In this document: positions 43,770 to 54,347 of the stretch, one piece after another
Layout of the letters: each line of letters starts with the position of its first letter
Numbering within the stretch: the stretch's first letter is position 1
Assembly (NCBI RefSeq): GCF_039645995.1
Contig: NZ_CP147920.1
Coordinates: 1,860,001-1,924,000 of the forward strand
Source: Sulfurimonas sp. HSL3-1
GTDB taxonomy: Bacteria; Campylobacterota; Campylobacteria; Campylobacterales; Sulfurimonadaceae
Direction of reading: 5' to 3'
DNA length: 64,000 nucleotides
Notes under the pieces: model-generated
Seen by the model: the letters and a program-made list of their open reading frames with translations, nothing else
Databases searched by the model: none
What the model was told of the DNA's origin: nothing
Position numbers and translations under genes: made by a program

Positions 43770-44418
43770 GGCGATACCCTACTCCACGGATATTTTCGAT
43801 CATCTCCGCGCCGATCAGCTGTTTGATCCGGTTGATGTAGACGCGTACGGCCCCTTCGCTCCCCGCTTCGCCGGCGCTCCAGAGCACCTCCTCGATCATC
43901 GCCTTCGTGACGGTCTTGTTGCAGTGACGCATCAGCAGGGTCAGCAGGTCGTACTCTTTACGCGTCAACTCGAGGGGATCGCCGTCAAAGAGGACGGTAT
44001 GATGCTCCGCGTCATGGCAGAGACGCCCGTTGCAAAGCCCCTCGAGCCGGCCGCTTCGGCGCAGCAGCGCGGTGATACGCCACAGCAACTCGTCGTTGTC
44101 AAAGGGTTTGGTCACGTAGTCGTCCGCTCCGGCCGTGAAGCCGTCTTTGCGTTTCTCTTTTTCTTTGTGCGACGTCAGGAAGATCGTCGGCGTCGTATCG
44201 GCCGCGGAACGCAGTTCGGAGAGCAGCGTCAGGCCGTCGACCTGCGGGACGTTAATGTCGAGCAGATAGAGGTCGAAACTCTCTTCAAACGTCACATCAA
44301 GCGCTTCCTGACCGTTACGGCACCACCGTACGCGGTAGCCCTCATCCTCAAGCAAGTCGCCGAGCGTCTCGCCCAGCAGCAGATCGTCTTCAAGCAGGAG
44401 GATGCTGGCCGTCGTCAT
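43759..44418 (-). CDS. OmpR-type response regulator
   Basis: This 219-aa regulator has a receiver domain with acidic pocket [10 protein letters not shown], phospho-acceptor Asp in [13 protein letters not shown] (about 53) and Lys in [11 protein letters not shown], followed by an OmpR/PhoB winged-helix domain ([18 protein letters not shown]...[13 protein letters not shown]...IRGVGYRL). It probably controls this operon or envelope genes together with the downstream kinase. Confidence 0.92.
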   Translation of the reverse strand: MTTASILLLEDDLLLGETLGDLLEDEGYRVRWCRNGQEALDVTFEESFDLYLLDINVPQVDGLTLLSELRSAADTTPTIFLTSHKEKEKRKDGFTAGADDYVTKPFDNDELLWRITALLRRSGRLEGLCNGRLCHDAEHHTVLFDGDPLELTRKEYDLLTLLMRHCNKTVTKAMIEEVLWSAGEAGSEGAVRVYINRIKQLIGAEMIENIRGVGYRLVS

Positions 44419-45464
44419 AGCACGTCTTCGATACTCCAGCCGAGCGTTTCGCCGGCGAACATCGGAACGACGTCGCCGTATTTGGCCGGAACGGTGAAGG
44501 GGGTGTCGGAGAGGGTCACCTCTTTAAACTCGGGGCAAATGCCGTAGATACTCTGCGCATTGTCGCTGACAAACGCCTGCAGGTTCTCCAGTTTACCGTA
44601 TTGGTCGAAGAGCTCGCACAGTGCCTGCAGCGCGATAGGCGCCGTAAAGACGCCGGCGGCACAGCCGCAGGCCTCCTTTTTATGCTGCGGGTGCGGCGCG
44701 GAGTCGGAACCGAACATGACCTTCGGATGCGCCTCAAGCGCCACTTCAAGCAACGCCTCGCGGTCTTCGGGGCGCTTGGCGATCGGTTTGCAGAAGAGGT
44801 GCGGCCGCATCAGGCCGCCGGCAACGTCATCGAGGGTGATGAGCAGATGATGCAGGGTGATCGTTGCGTAGAGATTGGGGTACTGCTCCAGCATGTCCAC
44901 CGCCGCCTTTGTCGTAATGTGCTCCATCACGATTTTGAGGTCGGGGAAGTTGGAAGCGAGCATCTCGTAAACGTTCATAAACTCCGCTTCGCGGTCCATG
45001 ACGAAACCGTCGGTCTCGCCGTGGATCAGCAGCGGGATCTCCAGGGCGCTCATCGCCTCGAGGGTCGGACGCATGGCATCAAGGTCAAAGCTGCTGACAC
45101 CGCCTTCGGAGTTCGTCGTGATCCCGGCGGGGTAGAGCTTGACGGCGAAGATGTCGTCGCGCACCTCTTCGAGGAAATCGCGCTCATAGTGCTGGTAGAA
45201 AAGGGTCATCATCGGCTCGAAGTAGTCCGCGTTCGTCGTTTCAAACAGATCGTCCTCGTCGCTCAGCGGCGTTCCGAGGGCCGTGAAGATACGCTCTTTA
45301 TAGGCTTGAACATCCTCTTTTGTCGTGACCGGCGGGACGAGGTTCGGCATGACGACCGCCCCGCTGAAGCTGTAGGCGCTGAGCGGAGCGACCGTCTCGA
45401 GCATTACTCCGTCACGGAGGTGGAGGTGCATGTCCAATGGCATTAAAAGCGTATGTGTTTTCAT
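44415..45464 (-). CDS. pyrC: Dihydroorotase
   Basis: This 349-aa enzyme catalyses reversible cyclisation of N-carbamoyl-aspartate to dihydroorotate in pyrimidine synthesis. The zinc motif DMHLHLRDG lies at about 11-19, HGETDG and [10 protein letters not shown] provide further ligands and [14 protein letters not shown] is the family signature of class II (E. coli PyrC-like). AAGGA lies five bases before the ATG at 45464. It is the first gene of a six-gene overlapping operon. Confidence 0.94.
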   Translation of the reverse strand: MKTHTLLMPLDMHLHLRDGVMLETVAPLSAYSFSGAVVMPNLVPPVTTKEDVQAYKERIFTALGTPLSDEDDLFETTNADYFEPMMTLFYQHYERDFLEEVRDDIFAVKLYPAGITTNSEGGVSSFDLDAMRPTLEAMSALEIPLLIHGETDGFVMDREAEFMNVYEMLASNFPDLKIVMEHITTKAAVDMLEQYPNLYATITLHHLLITLDDVAGGLMRPHLFCKPIAKRPEDREALLEVALEAHPKVMFGSDSAPHPQHKKEACGCAAGVFTAPIALQALCELFDQYGKLENLQAFVSDNAQSIYGICPEFKEVTLSDTPFTVPAKYGDVVPMFAGETLGWSIEDVL

Positions 45465-45513
45465 CAAAATCCTTGAAGTCTTAATCAATACTTTATTCTA
45501 ACATTTCACGGAT

Positions 45514-46281
45514 TTATTTGAGCACAAAGCGGATCGGGACATGCAGTGTCAGCGCGTGTTTCGGGTGCGGCAGACGGCCTGAGAGCGACGTAATCGTACG
45601 AACAGCGGCCCGGTCCAGAATGGCGCGGGCATGCCGCTCGACCGAGACGTCATGAACCGTGCCGTCCGTTTCCACCCTGAAGCTGGCGATGACCTCTCCT
45701 TCGATATGGCGTTTGCGTGCCATCCGCGGGTAGTAGAGGTGACGCTGCAGCAGCTGCGCAATGACAGCCAGATGCTCATTCATGTAACTTTCGCTGCTCT
45801 GCTGCGCAGCAGTATCTGCCGCTCCGGTCTGCGCCGCAGCGGGCGCTTCGGCCGTGCTTTCCCCTTCGGCCGCCGCGACGGGCTCGGCTTCCTCTATCAC
45901 TTCCACCGGCGTATCGGGCTGTGTCTCTTCAATGACCGGTGCCGGTTCCACCTCCGGCTCCGCTTCGACAAGCGGTACCGGTTTGACCGCAGGGGCCTTC
46001 ATCACAACCGCCGGCTTGACGACCTCCCTACGCTTTACGACCTTCTTCGGCTCTCTCTTCCGGACGGGGGCAGGCTTTGCAACAGCTGGCGCCGGCGTTA
46101 CTGCCTGCTCGCTCTTCTTCGGCGGCAGCGTCGGCGCCACCCGCGACAGTGAAAGACAGTAGTGCGGGGCCTCAGACGAAACCGACAGCGGAATTTTCGG
46201 CAGCACGACGATCAGCAACACGATGCCGATCACCAGGTGCAGTGACAGTGAAACCAGAAATGCCTGCGGGGAACGTGCCAT
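45514..46281 (-). CDS. tonB: TonB energy-transducing protein
   Basis: This 255-aa protein has one N-terminal membrane helix (about 8-28), a long Pro/Val/Glu/Lys-rich spacer (about 45-150) and a C-terminal TonB domain (YYPRMARKRHIEGEVIASFRVETDGTVHDVSV...). It spans the periplasm and transmits the force of ExbBD to outer-membrane receptors such as the one at 59942-63034. AGGA lies six bases before the ATG. Confidence 0.93.
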   Translation of the reverse strand: MARSPQAFLVSLSLHLVIGIVLLIVVLPKIPLSVSSEAPHYCLSLSRVAPTLPPKKSEQAVTPAPAVAKPAPVRKREPKKVVKRREVVKPAVVMKAPAVKPVPLVEAEPEVEPAPVIEETQPDTPVEVIEEAEPVAAAEGESTAEAPAAAQTGAADTAAQQSSESYMNEHLAVIAQLLQRHLYYPRMARKRHIEGEVIASFRVETDGTVHDVSVERHARAILDRAAVRTITSLSGRLPHPKHALTLHVPIRFVLK

Positions 46282-46296
46282 GCCGTATCCTAACCG

Positions 46297-46317
46297 AAAA
46301 GTATTACAAAAGTATTA
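46297..46317. repeat. Tandem AAAAGTATTA repeats between tonB and the phosphatase gene
   Basis: AAAAGTATTA occurs at 46297-46306 and 46308-46317, an 11-bp period. The repeats lie in the 60-bp divergent promoter region and may be a regulator site for tonB. Confidence 0.45.
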
Positions 46318-46329
46318 ATCTGCTTCTGC

Positions 46330-46335
46330 TATGAT
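46330..46335 (+). promoter_or_regulatory. -10 box directly before the CpsB-like gene
   Basis: TATGAT is followed by TGCGCG and then the ATG at 46342, with no ribosome site, suggesting a leaderless mRNA. Confidence 0.45.
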
Positions 46336-46341
46336 TGCGCG

Positions 46342-47079
46342 ATGTACGAGAGACTTAAACGCCTGATACGGCCTGAAAAAAACAGCTCCGAACCGCTGAC
46401 GACCGACCTGCATTCGCATCTTGTTCCCGGCATCGACGACGGGGCCAAAGACCTTGAAACATCACTGAGCCTCGTGCGTTCCCTCTACGACCTGGGGTAC
46501 CGCCGCCTGATCACGACGCCGCATATCATGATGCACCGTTTCCCCAACTCCCGCGACACGATCCTGCACGGACTCGACACGCTGCGCACTGCGGTCGACG
46601 CCGAAGGGATCCCCGTGAGCATCGACGCGGCCTCCGAGTATTATGTCGACGAGCACTTCCGTGAACTGATTGAAAAAGAGGAACTGCTCACCTTCGGCGA
46701 AAATGAAGTACTTTTCGAGCTCTCCTATGTGATCCCTCCCATCGACCTTGAGACCATCGTTTTCGAACTCCAGGGCCGCGGCTACCAGCCGGTGCTCGCC
46801 CACCCCGAGCGCTATCTCTATATGCACAAGGATGAAGAGGCTTATCCCCGCCTCAAGGAGAAGGGCGTCCGCTTCCAGGTCAATATCAACTCCCTGGGAG
46901 GGTACTACTCCAAACCGGTGCAGAAAGCCGCCCGCCGTCTGATGGATCAAGGATGGATCAGCTACCTCGGATCCGACACCCACCACCGGCGCCATATCGA
47001 CGCCCTGACCAAAACGCTGCATACCGACGTTGTCGCCAAGGTGCAGCGTAACAATACTCTCCGCAACAACACTCTTTAA
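46342..47079 (+). CDS. CpsB/YwqE-type PHP tyrosine-protein phosphatase
   Basis: This 245-aa metal-dependent phosphatase belongs to the PHP family. The N-terminal DLHSHLVPGIDDGA motif, the TTPHIM motif, HPERY and the closing GSDTHHR supply the metal ligands. CpsB proteins dephosphorylate the tyrosine cluster of a cognate capsule kinase; such a kinase is encoded convergently nine bases away. Confidence 0.92.
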   Translation: MYERLKRLIRPEKNSSEPLTTDLHSHLVPGIDDGAKDLETSLSLVRSLYDLGYRRLITTPHIMMHRFPNSRDTILHGLDTLRTAVDAEGIPVSIDAASEYYVDEHFRELIEKEELLTFGENEVLFELSYVIPPIDLETIVFELQGRGYQPVLAHPERYLYMHKDEEAYPRLKEKGVRFQVNINSLGGYYSKPVQKAARRLMDQGWISYLGSDTHHRRHIDALTKTLHTDVVAKVQRNNTLRNNTL

Positions 47080-47088
47080 ACGGCGCGT

Positions 47089-49449
47089 TTACGTATAGTA
47101 CTTGTCGCCGCCGTACTTGTAGCCGTAACCGTAACCGTAACCGTAGTTTTTCTCAATATCTACGCCGTTAAAGATGATACCGACATGATCGATCTTGTGC
47201 TCCTGCACCAAACGGTCCAGCCCGCGGACAAACTCTTTTTTCGAATAGCCGTAGCGTGTCACCAGCAAAGACACATCCGCCTGGTGCATCAAAATCGCCG
47301 CATCCGTCACGAGACCGACCGGCGGGGTATCCAGGATAATGTAATCATAGCGTTCGCGCAGCGTCTGCATCATCTCTTTGGCATAGTCGGACATAATCAG
47401 CTCCGACGGGTTGGGCGGGACAGGGCCGGCGGCAATCACGTCCACACCATCCTGCTCGGAGTGCTGAATGATTTCATCCAGATTATGACGGTGACTCAGC
47501 AGGGTGCTTAGTCCCTTGTCATTCCTGAGATCGAAATATTCGCTCAGTTTCGCCCGCCGCATATCGAGATCGAGCACGACAACTTTTTTCCCGCTCTTCG
47601 CATAGATCGTCGCCAGGTTTGCGGAGACCGTCGTCTTCCCCTCCCCCGAAACTGTCGAGGTGACGACGACCGTCTTGTGCGCCTTGTCACTGCGCATGAA
47701 CTCCAGATTGGTACGCAGGGCCCGGAACGCTTCATAAAAAATCGAATTGAACTTCTTGCCCTTGACCGTCGGAATCATTCCGTACACAGGGATATGCGTC
47801 AGGCGTTGAATGTCCTCCTGGCTTTTAACCGTGTTGTCAAGGAACTCACGCACGAAGGCGTAGAAAATCCCGAGGATAAAGCCGAGGATCAGACCGACGA
47901 CCGCAATAAGCGCACGCTTCGGTTTGACCTGTTCATCCGATTTCGGCAGCAGAGCCGAGTCGATGATCCGTGTTTTGGAAACCGTCGAAGAGCGCAGGAT
48001 CGCCGTTTCGGCCCGTTTTTCCAGCAGGAAACTGTAGATCTTCTCATTGACCATCGTTGTCCGGGTCAGGTTGACGAGCTTCTGCTCCTGTCCGGGCAGT
48101 GCTTCGAGCGACCGCTTGTAATCATTGACAATCTTGGTCAAGGCATCTTTTTGCTGCTGGATCACTTTCAAGGAGCTGTCGATGGTGAAGAGAATCGATT
48201 TGCGCATTGAACTGATGGACTCGGAGAGCTTAACGACATCGGGGTGCAGCTCCGTATATTCGACCAAGAGGGTTTTGCGCTCTACCATTTTCTCTTTCAG
48301 GTCGGAGATCATCGCTACAAGGTCCTGATTGGCGAAGCCTGCCGATCCCAGTGCAATTCCGGAAATATCCGCATTGTTCAGCATATACTGCTGCAAGTTG
48401 GCGAGAACGCTCTCTTGAATATCGAGTTCCTGGAGTTTGCTTTCGTATTCGCTCAATTTATCCGTCGTGATCGACGCTTTTTGCGAAATATCGACGACGA
48501 TGTTACTCTGTTTGAAGCGCTCCAGATTCTTTTGCGACGATTGCAGCGCTTTGTTGATGGCGTTGAGCTGATCGTCGATAAAAGCGAGGGTATGGTCCGC
48601 CTCGGCCGTTTTGCTTTCAATCTCCTGATCCAGATAGGCCCGTGTGACCGCATTGGCGATCTCCTGGGCACGCAGCGGGACGTTATCCTCATACGAAATG
48701 ATCATAATCGAACCCATTTTGGATGCCAGGGATGTCGTCAGATTCTCCTGGAGCATTTCCCACATCTCTTGATTCGGCGTAACACTGAAGCTGTACTCAT
48801 CTTCTGTCAGCTCCGTAATACGGTTCACCTTGAGTTTAAACCACGGTGACGAGATCAGCTCGCCGTATCGATGCGTTCCCTCATAAATGACGGGCGCATG
48901 CTCCGGCGACGGCAAGAGGCCGATTTTGCGCAGAATTACCCGGGGATTCAGCATCGAAGGGGGATCGATTTTCAGTTCGAAACGCTCCTGATCTATTGGA
49001 ATCAGCTTTATACGGGCCCCGTAGGCATCCTCATCAATAAAGGTTGTCGTAACGATAAAAGGCGAATTTTTGTAAAGCTCTGTTTCCCGGAAATGCTTGT
49101 TCGTAAAGTATCGGGTGCCGATATCGAGGTACCCCAGCGCTTTTTGCAGCAAGAAACGCGATTTGATCACAAGCTGTTCATTGTCAAGGTTGACGCCGCT
49201 GATCCCGAAGGCCTGCGACATAATATCCATATTGCCCAATCCGCTGCCGAACTTGTTGCTCTCCTCCTGGACTTCGATCATTGTGCTGACCCGATAGACG
49301 TTGGGGGTGATATAGGCGAAAATAGCCGCCACAAACGCGATAACGACCGTAAACGTCATAACCGCAATTTTGCGGCGCCAGATTGTTGCAAAAAGCGCTT
49401 TCAGATCGATTTCATCATCTTCAATAGTTGTCATGTTATCCTGTGCCAT
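47089..49449 (-). CDS. Wzc-like polysaccharide tyrosine autokinase
   Basis: This 786-aa inner-membrane protein has a Wzz chain-length domain between two membrane helices (about 30-50 and 500-525), a long periplasmic coiled coil, and a cytoplasmic BY-kinase domain. The kinase has Walker A SGEGKTTVSAN, Walker A' VVLDLDMRR and Walker B ILDTPPVG. A C-terminal Tyr cluster (YGYGYGYGYKYGG) is the autophosphorylation site. It controls export of capsule or exopolysaccharide with the Wza-like protein. GGAAG precedes the ATG at 49449. Confidence 0.93.
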   Translation of the reverse strand: MAQDNMTTIEDDEIDLKALFATIWRRKIAVMTFTVVIAFVAAIFAYITPNVYRVSTMIEVQEESNKFGSGLGNMDIMSQAFGISGVNLDNEQLVIKSRFLLQKALGYLDIGTRYFTNKHFRETELYKNSPFIVTTTFIDEDAYGARIKLIPIDQERFELKIDPPSMLNPRVILRKIGLLPSPEHAPVIYEGTHRYGELISSPWFKLKVNRITELTEDEYSFSVTPNQEMWEMLQENLTTSLASKMGSIMIISYEDNVPLRAQEIANAVTRAYLDQEIESKTAEADHTLAFIDDQLNAINKALQSSQKNLERFKQSNIVVDISQKASITTDKLSEYESKLQELDIQESVLANLQQYMLNNADISGIALGSAGFANQDLVAMISDLKEKMVERKTLLVEYTELHPDVVKLSESISSMRKSILFTIDSSLKVIQQQKDALTKIVNDYKRSLEALPGQEQKLVNLTRTTMVNEKIYSFLLEKRAETAILRSSTVSKTRIIDSALLPKSDEQVKPKRALIAVVGLILGFILGIFYAFVREFLDNTVKSQEDIQRLTHIPVYGMIPTVKGKKFNSIFYEAFRALRTNLEFMRSDKAHKTVVVTSTVSGEGKTTVSANLATIYAKSGKKVVVLDLDMRRAKLSEYFDLRNDKGLSTLLSHRHNLDEIIQHSEQDGVDVIAAGPVPPNPSELIMSDYAKEMMQTLRERYDYIILDTPPVGLVTDAAILMHQADVSLLVTRYGYSKKEFVRGLDRLVQEHKIDHVGIIFNGVDIEKNYGYGYGYGYKYGGDKYYT
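47123..47146. repeat. Hexanucleotide tandem repeat in the Wzc tyrosine tail
   Basis: Three CCGTAA units and one CCGTAG encode alternating Tyr-Gly residues on the minus strand. Gain or loss of units would change the number of tyrosines without shifting the frame. Confidence 0.7.
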
Positions 49450-49450
49450 A

Positions 49451-50266
49451 TTACTTCCCAAGATTGTTATCCAGATAGACGATATTTACGAACGGCTGCA
49501 GCATGGCCGAGAGGAGCTGGAAGGGCGGTGCGATCTCTTTAAAGGCCATGTTGTAGCCTTTCATTGCTCTTGGCTGCACGTAGACGATATCGTTGGGCTT
49601 GAGAAAAAGGCTTGTCAGACGGATCGCCGACATCTCCGTCAGATCGACAACGCGCACTTCAGGTGAACGCAGATCCCCGCGAATGATCTTAATGTTGGTC
49701 CGGTCTGCATAATCAGTCAGGTCATGGGAGCGGGCCAGGGCCTCGACAAGATTCATCATCCCGTTCGTCACCGACACGACACCAGGATCTTTGACCTCAC
49801 CCAGTACGAAGATGCGCTGGTTCATGATCTCGACAGTCACATAGGGGTTGCGCAGGTACTTCTGATACTGCGTAATCAGAAAACTGGCCGCCTGATCCTC
49901 CGTCATCCCCGTGATCTTCTGCCGGCCGATCAGTGGGAGACGGATCGTCCCCTCCTGGGTTACCAGCAGCCCCAGCGTCTCGTCCCTGCCGGCATACATG
50001 GCGGAGCTGGCTCCTCCCCGGCTGCTGACCATCGAGGTCATCTGCCGCGAATCTGCCGAAGACTGGTTGTAGACCATCACCGACACCCGGTCATTGGGCG
50101 CGATGATATTCTCGAATACCATTTCGGCGTGGTACTCCTTCTCTGAAATCGCCGTCGTTTCATCGGAAACGTTTTCGTCCTGAAAAAGGCGGTACTCCTT
50201 CATCGAGCATCCGCTGAACATCAACAGCGAAAAAAATATCAAAATCGTTAACAGTCGCAGGGACAT
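49451..50266 (-). CDS. Wza/BexD-type polysaccharide export lipoprotein
   Basis: This 271-aa protein has a lipoprotein signal (LMFSGC, Cys about 20), a Poly_export domain (VFENIIAPNDRVSVMVYNQ...GTIRLPLIGRQKITGMTEDQA) and a SLBB-like domain (FVLGEVKDPGVVSVTNGMMNLVEAL). It forms the outer-membrane channel for capsule or exopolysaccharide. GGAG lies five bases before the ATG at 50266; a longer frame upstream is not used. Its stop overlaps the Wzc ribosome site. Confidence 0.9.
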   Translation of the reverse strand: MSLRLLTILIFFSLLMFSGCSMKEYRLFQDENVSDETTAISEKEYHAEMVFENIIAPNDRVSVMVYNQSSADSRQMTSMVSSRGGASSAMYAGRDETLGLLVTQEGTIRLPLIGRQKITGMTEDQAASFLITQYQKYLRNPYVTVEIMNQRIFVLGEVKDPGVVSVTNGMMNLVEALARSHDLTDYADRTNIKIIRGDLRSPEVRVVDLTEMSAIRLTSLFLKPNDIVYVQPRAMKGYNMAFKEIAPPFQLLSAMLQPFVNIVYLDNNLGK

Positions 50267-50299
50267 AGGATCTCCAGATCGTTCTTTAAAATGCGAAGG

Positions 50300-50305
50300 A
50301 TTATA
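50300..50305 (-). promoter_or_regulatory. -10 box for the wza-wzc operon
   Basis: TATAAT on the minus strand lies 34 bases before the export lipoprotein start. A 10-bp palindrome TTGTTAACAA lies upstream at 50346-50355. Confidence 0.45.
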
Positions 50306-50387
50306 GTCTATAGATGGTAACAAGAAGCTAAACAGAGGAAAACTGTTGTTAACAATTGATGAAGAAAACGCCGCGAGGGCGTCTGTT

Positions 50388-51560
50388 TTAGTGGCAGCCG
50401 CAGCCTGTGCCGCAGCTTTCGCCGCTGCTCTGCTCGCTCTGCTGCGGGGCCGCTGCCGTAGAGCAGGCGGAGACACCCGGAGGGGTATTGGGCTGGATCG
50501 CGTTGTTGTCGACGCCGCCCTCTTCATTGATCTTTTCGATCTGTGCCCAGATATCCTCGGCCGCTTTCATATAGCGCTTCGCCGTTTCGGATTCCGGTTT
50601 CGCATAGGTGACCGGTTTGCCTTCGTCGCCGCCGATGCGGACCGCAGGCTCGATCGGGATCTCTGCGAGGATGTGCGTGCCGAACTCCTGCGCGAGGGGC
50701 GCCGTCGTTCCCTTGCCGAAGATGTCGTACTCAACGCCGGTGTCCGGCGCGATGAAACCGCTCATGTTCTCGACGATACCGCCGATGGGGATATGCAGTT
50801 TCTTGAACATGTCGAGTGAACGGCGGGAGTCGTCCAGGGAGACCGTCTGCGGTGTCGTGACCGTCACGCCGAGGGTGACGGGAACGCTCTGCGCCAGGGT
50901 CAGCTGCGCATCACCCGTTCCCGGAGGCATGTCGATGACGAGACAGTCCAGTTCGGACCAGAGGATATCGCGCAGGAACTGCTCGATCGCCTTCATGATC
51001 ATCGCGCCGCGCCAGATCAGCGACTGTCCCTCTTCCATCAAAGAACCCATAGACATCATTTCGATCCCGTACGCTTTGATCGGCAGGACTTTGTTGCCTT
51101 CGATCTCCGGTTTCATATCCTCGACGCCGAGCATACGCGGAACGTTCGGACCATAGATGTCCGCATCGAGCAGACCGACCTTCTTGCCCTGCATCGCCAG
51201 CGCGATCGCCAGGTTGACGGAGCTGGTCGATTTGCCGACGCCGCCCTTGCCGGAGCTGACCATAATAAAGTTCTTCACCTGCGGCGCGATGTTTTTGCCC
51301 TTGGAGGAGCTTTCGCGCGGCATCTTCGGTGCCGCGATGTTGACGGTGACGTTGGCCGCGCCGGCGCGTTTAAGTTCCGCCGTCGTCTCTTCGGTGATCT
51401 GCTGCGCCACTTCCGGCGCGCTGGAGGTGATGTCGACCGTGACGCTCACGTCGCTGCCGCTGACACTGATCTCTTTGACAAATCCGAAGGTTACGATATC
51501 TTTCGTAAAGCCCGGGTACGTCACGTTAGACAATGCCGATTTTACAATTTCTTCTGTCAT
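50388..51560 (-). CDS. Mrp/ApbC family Fe-S cluster carrier ATPase
   Basis: This 390-aa P-loop ATPase has an N-terminal DUF59/MIP18 domain (about 1-85), the deviant Walker A SGKGGVGKST (about 107-116), the DADIYGPNVPR motif and VIDMPPGTGDAQLT. A Cys-rich C-terminal tail (CGTGCGCH) may bind metal or Fe-S. The usual CxxC of Mrp is not obvious in the ATPase core. It delivers Fe-S clusters to apoproteins. It lies 19 bases downstream of thiC, whose product is an Fe-S enzyme. Confidence 0.92.
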   Translation of the reverse strand: MTEEIVKSALSNVTYPGFTKDIVTFGFVKEISVSGSDVSVTVDITSSAPEVAQQITEETTAELKRAGAANVTVNIAAPKMPRESSSKGKNIAPQVKNFIMVSSGKGGVGKSTSSVNLAIALAMQGKKVGLLDADIYGPNVPRMLGVEDMKPEIEGNKVLPIKAYGIEMMSMGSLMEEGQSLIWRGAMIMKAIEQFLRDILWSELDCLVIDMPPGTGDAQLTLAQSVPVTLGVTVTTPQTVSLDDSRRSLDMFKKLHIPIGGIVENMSGFIAPDTGVEYDIFGKGTTAPLAQEFGTHILAEIPIEPAVRIGGDEGKPVTYAKPESETAKRYMKAAEDIWAQIEKINEEGGVDNNAIQPNTPPGVSACSTAAAPQQSEQSSGESCGTGCGCH

Positions 51561-51579
51561 AACTGTTTCCTTTTAAAGT

Positions 51580-52989
<1,410 letters not shown>

Positions 52990-53187
52990 TCACCGCCGAT
53001 AAAAAGCCAAACGGCATATCGAACGAGCGACAATCTTTCAAAATAAATTAAGAGAAATTTACTCCGAATTGCAGCAATCTTATTTGTGGAATCATACATT
53101 ATCCGCTGCAATTTTCCGCTTGCACCGGCAGCCTGAAAAGAAAAAGTATTACGATTCTACACAAGGCGCACAAAAGCTTTGGCCCTG

Positions 53188-53193
53188 TATAAT
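53188..53193 (+). promoter_or_regulatory. -10 box for the ispDF operon
   Basis: TATAAT lies 33 bases before the ispDF start codon, with AAGAGGA in between. Confidence 0.5.
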
Positions 53194-53225
53194 TTCGTAA
53201 CATTTTTCCGTAAAGAGGATAGTTT

Positions 53226-54347
53226 TTGTCTGATTTAACGCTTATCCTGCTTGCTGCCGGAGATTCGCGCCGTTTCCAGTGCGGCGTGAAAAAACAGTGG
53301 CTCCGTATCGGTGATGAACCATTGTGGCAATTTGTTACGAATCGTTTCATCCGCAGCAAACAGTTTGCAGAAGTGATCGTCACCGCGCATCCCGAGGAAG
53401 CCGCTTATATGCGCCTGCACGGAAACTACCATGTCGTTAACGGCGGCAGCGACCGGCAAAGCTCCCTCGGCAATGCCCTGGCCGCGGTCAAGACGCCCTA
53501 CGTCATGGTCACGGACGTCGCCCGCGGCTGCATCGATGCGGCGCTCATTTCCCGGCTGATTGCGGAGCGTGACAAAGCGGACTGCATCGTGCCGGCCCTC
53601 GGCGTGCATGATACCGTTACCTTCCACGGCGAGACGATCGACCGCGGCGCGCTGCTGCGTATCCAGACCCCCCAGCTCTCCAAAACAGACGTGCTCAAAA
53701 CGGCCCTGGCGACCGATGAAACCTATACCGATGAAAGCAGTGCCATCGTTGCCGACGGCGGCAGCCGCCACTTCGTCGAGGGGGACGAAGCCGCCAGAAA
53801 GCTGACGACGCTGGCCGACCTGCGGGCAATGGCGTGCTTCGAAGGACCGGCGGCGACCGTCCTCACCGGCAACGGCCTCGATGTCCACGCCTTCGATACC
53901 GAAGGGAGCATGGTCCTCGGTGGCATTGCCATCGACCACCCCGTCGGTTTCAAGGCCCACAGCGACGGCGACGTCGCCATCCATGCGCTGATCGACGCCC
54001 TGCTCGGCGCCGCGGGCATGGGAGACATCGGGATGCTTTTCCCCGATACGGACGATACCTACGCAGGGATCGATTCTGCCGAGCTGCTCGAAACGGTCGT
54101 CATGCGCCTGAAGCGCTACGGCTTTGATATCGTCAATGCCGATATCACGATCGCGGCGCAGACACCGCGCCTCTCGCCTTATAAAGAGGCGATGCGACAG
54201 CGGCTCGGCACCCTGCTCGGTCTGCCGCCCGTACGGGTCGGCGTCAAAGCGACGACGACGGAAAAACTCGGCTTCGTCGGCCGGAAAGAGGGGGTCGCCG
54301 TGATCGCCACCGCAACGATAAACTATATGGATTGGACACAGTTATGA
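53226..54347 (+). CDS. ispDF: Bifunctional IspD/IspF enzyme of the MEP pathway
   Basis: This 373-aa fusion catalyses two steps of isoprenoid synthesis. The N-terminal IspD part (LAAGDSRRF, then DVARGCIDAALIS) transfers CMP to methylerythritol phosphate. The C-terminal IspF part from about residue 215 (GNGLDVHAF, HSDGDVAIHALIDALLGAAGMGDIG) makes the cyclodiphosphate. The fusion is characteristic of Campylobacterota and Alphaproteobacteria. A TTG start at 53226 is supported by AAGAGGA six bases upstream. It overlaps the next gene by four bases. Confidence 0.95.
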   Translation: MSDLTLILLAAGDSRRFQCGVKKQWLRIGDEPLWQFVTNRFIRSKQFAEVIVTAHPEEAAYMRLHGNYHVVNGGSDRQSSLGNALAAVKTPYVMVTDVARGCIDAALISRLIAERDKADCIVPALGVHDTVTFHGETIDRGALLRIQTPQLSKTDVLKTALATDETYTDESSAIVADGGSRHFVEGDEAARKLTTLADLRAMACFEGPAATVLTGNGLDVHAFDTEGSMVLGGIAIDHPVGFKAHSDGDVAIHALIDALLGAAGMGDIGMLFPDTDDTYAGIDSAELLETVVMRLKRYGFDIVNADITIAAQTPRLSPYKEAMRQRLGTLLGLPPVRVGVKATTTEKLGFVGRKEGVAVIATATINYMDWTQL

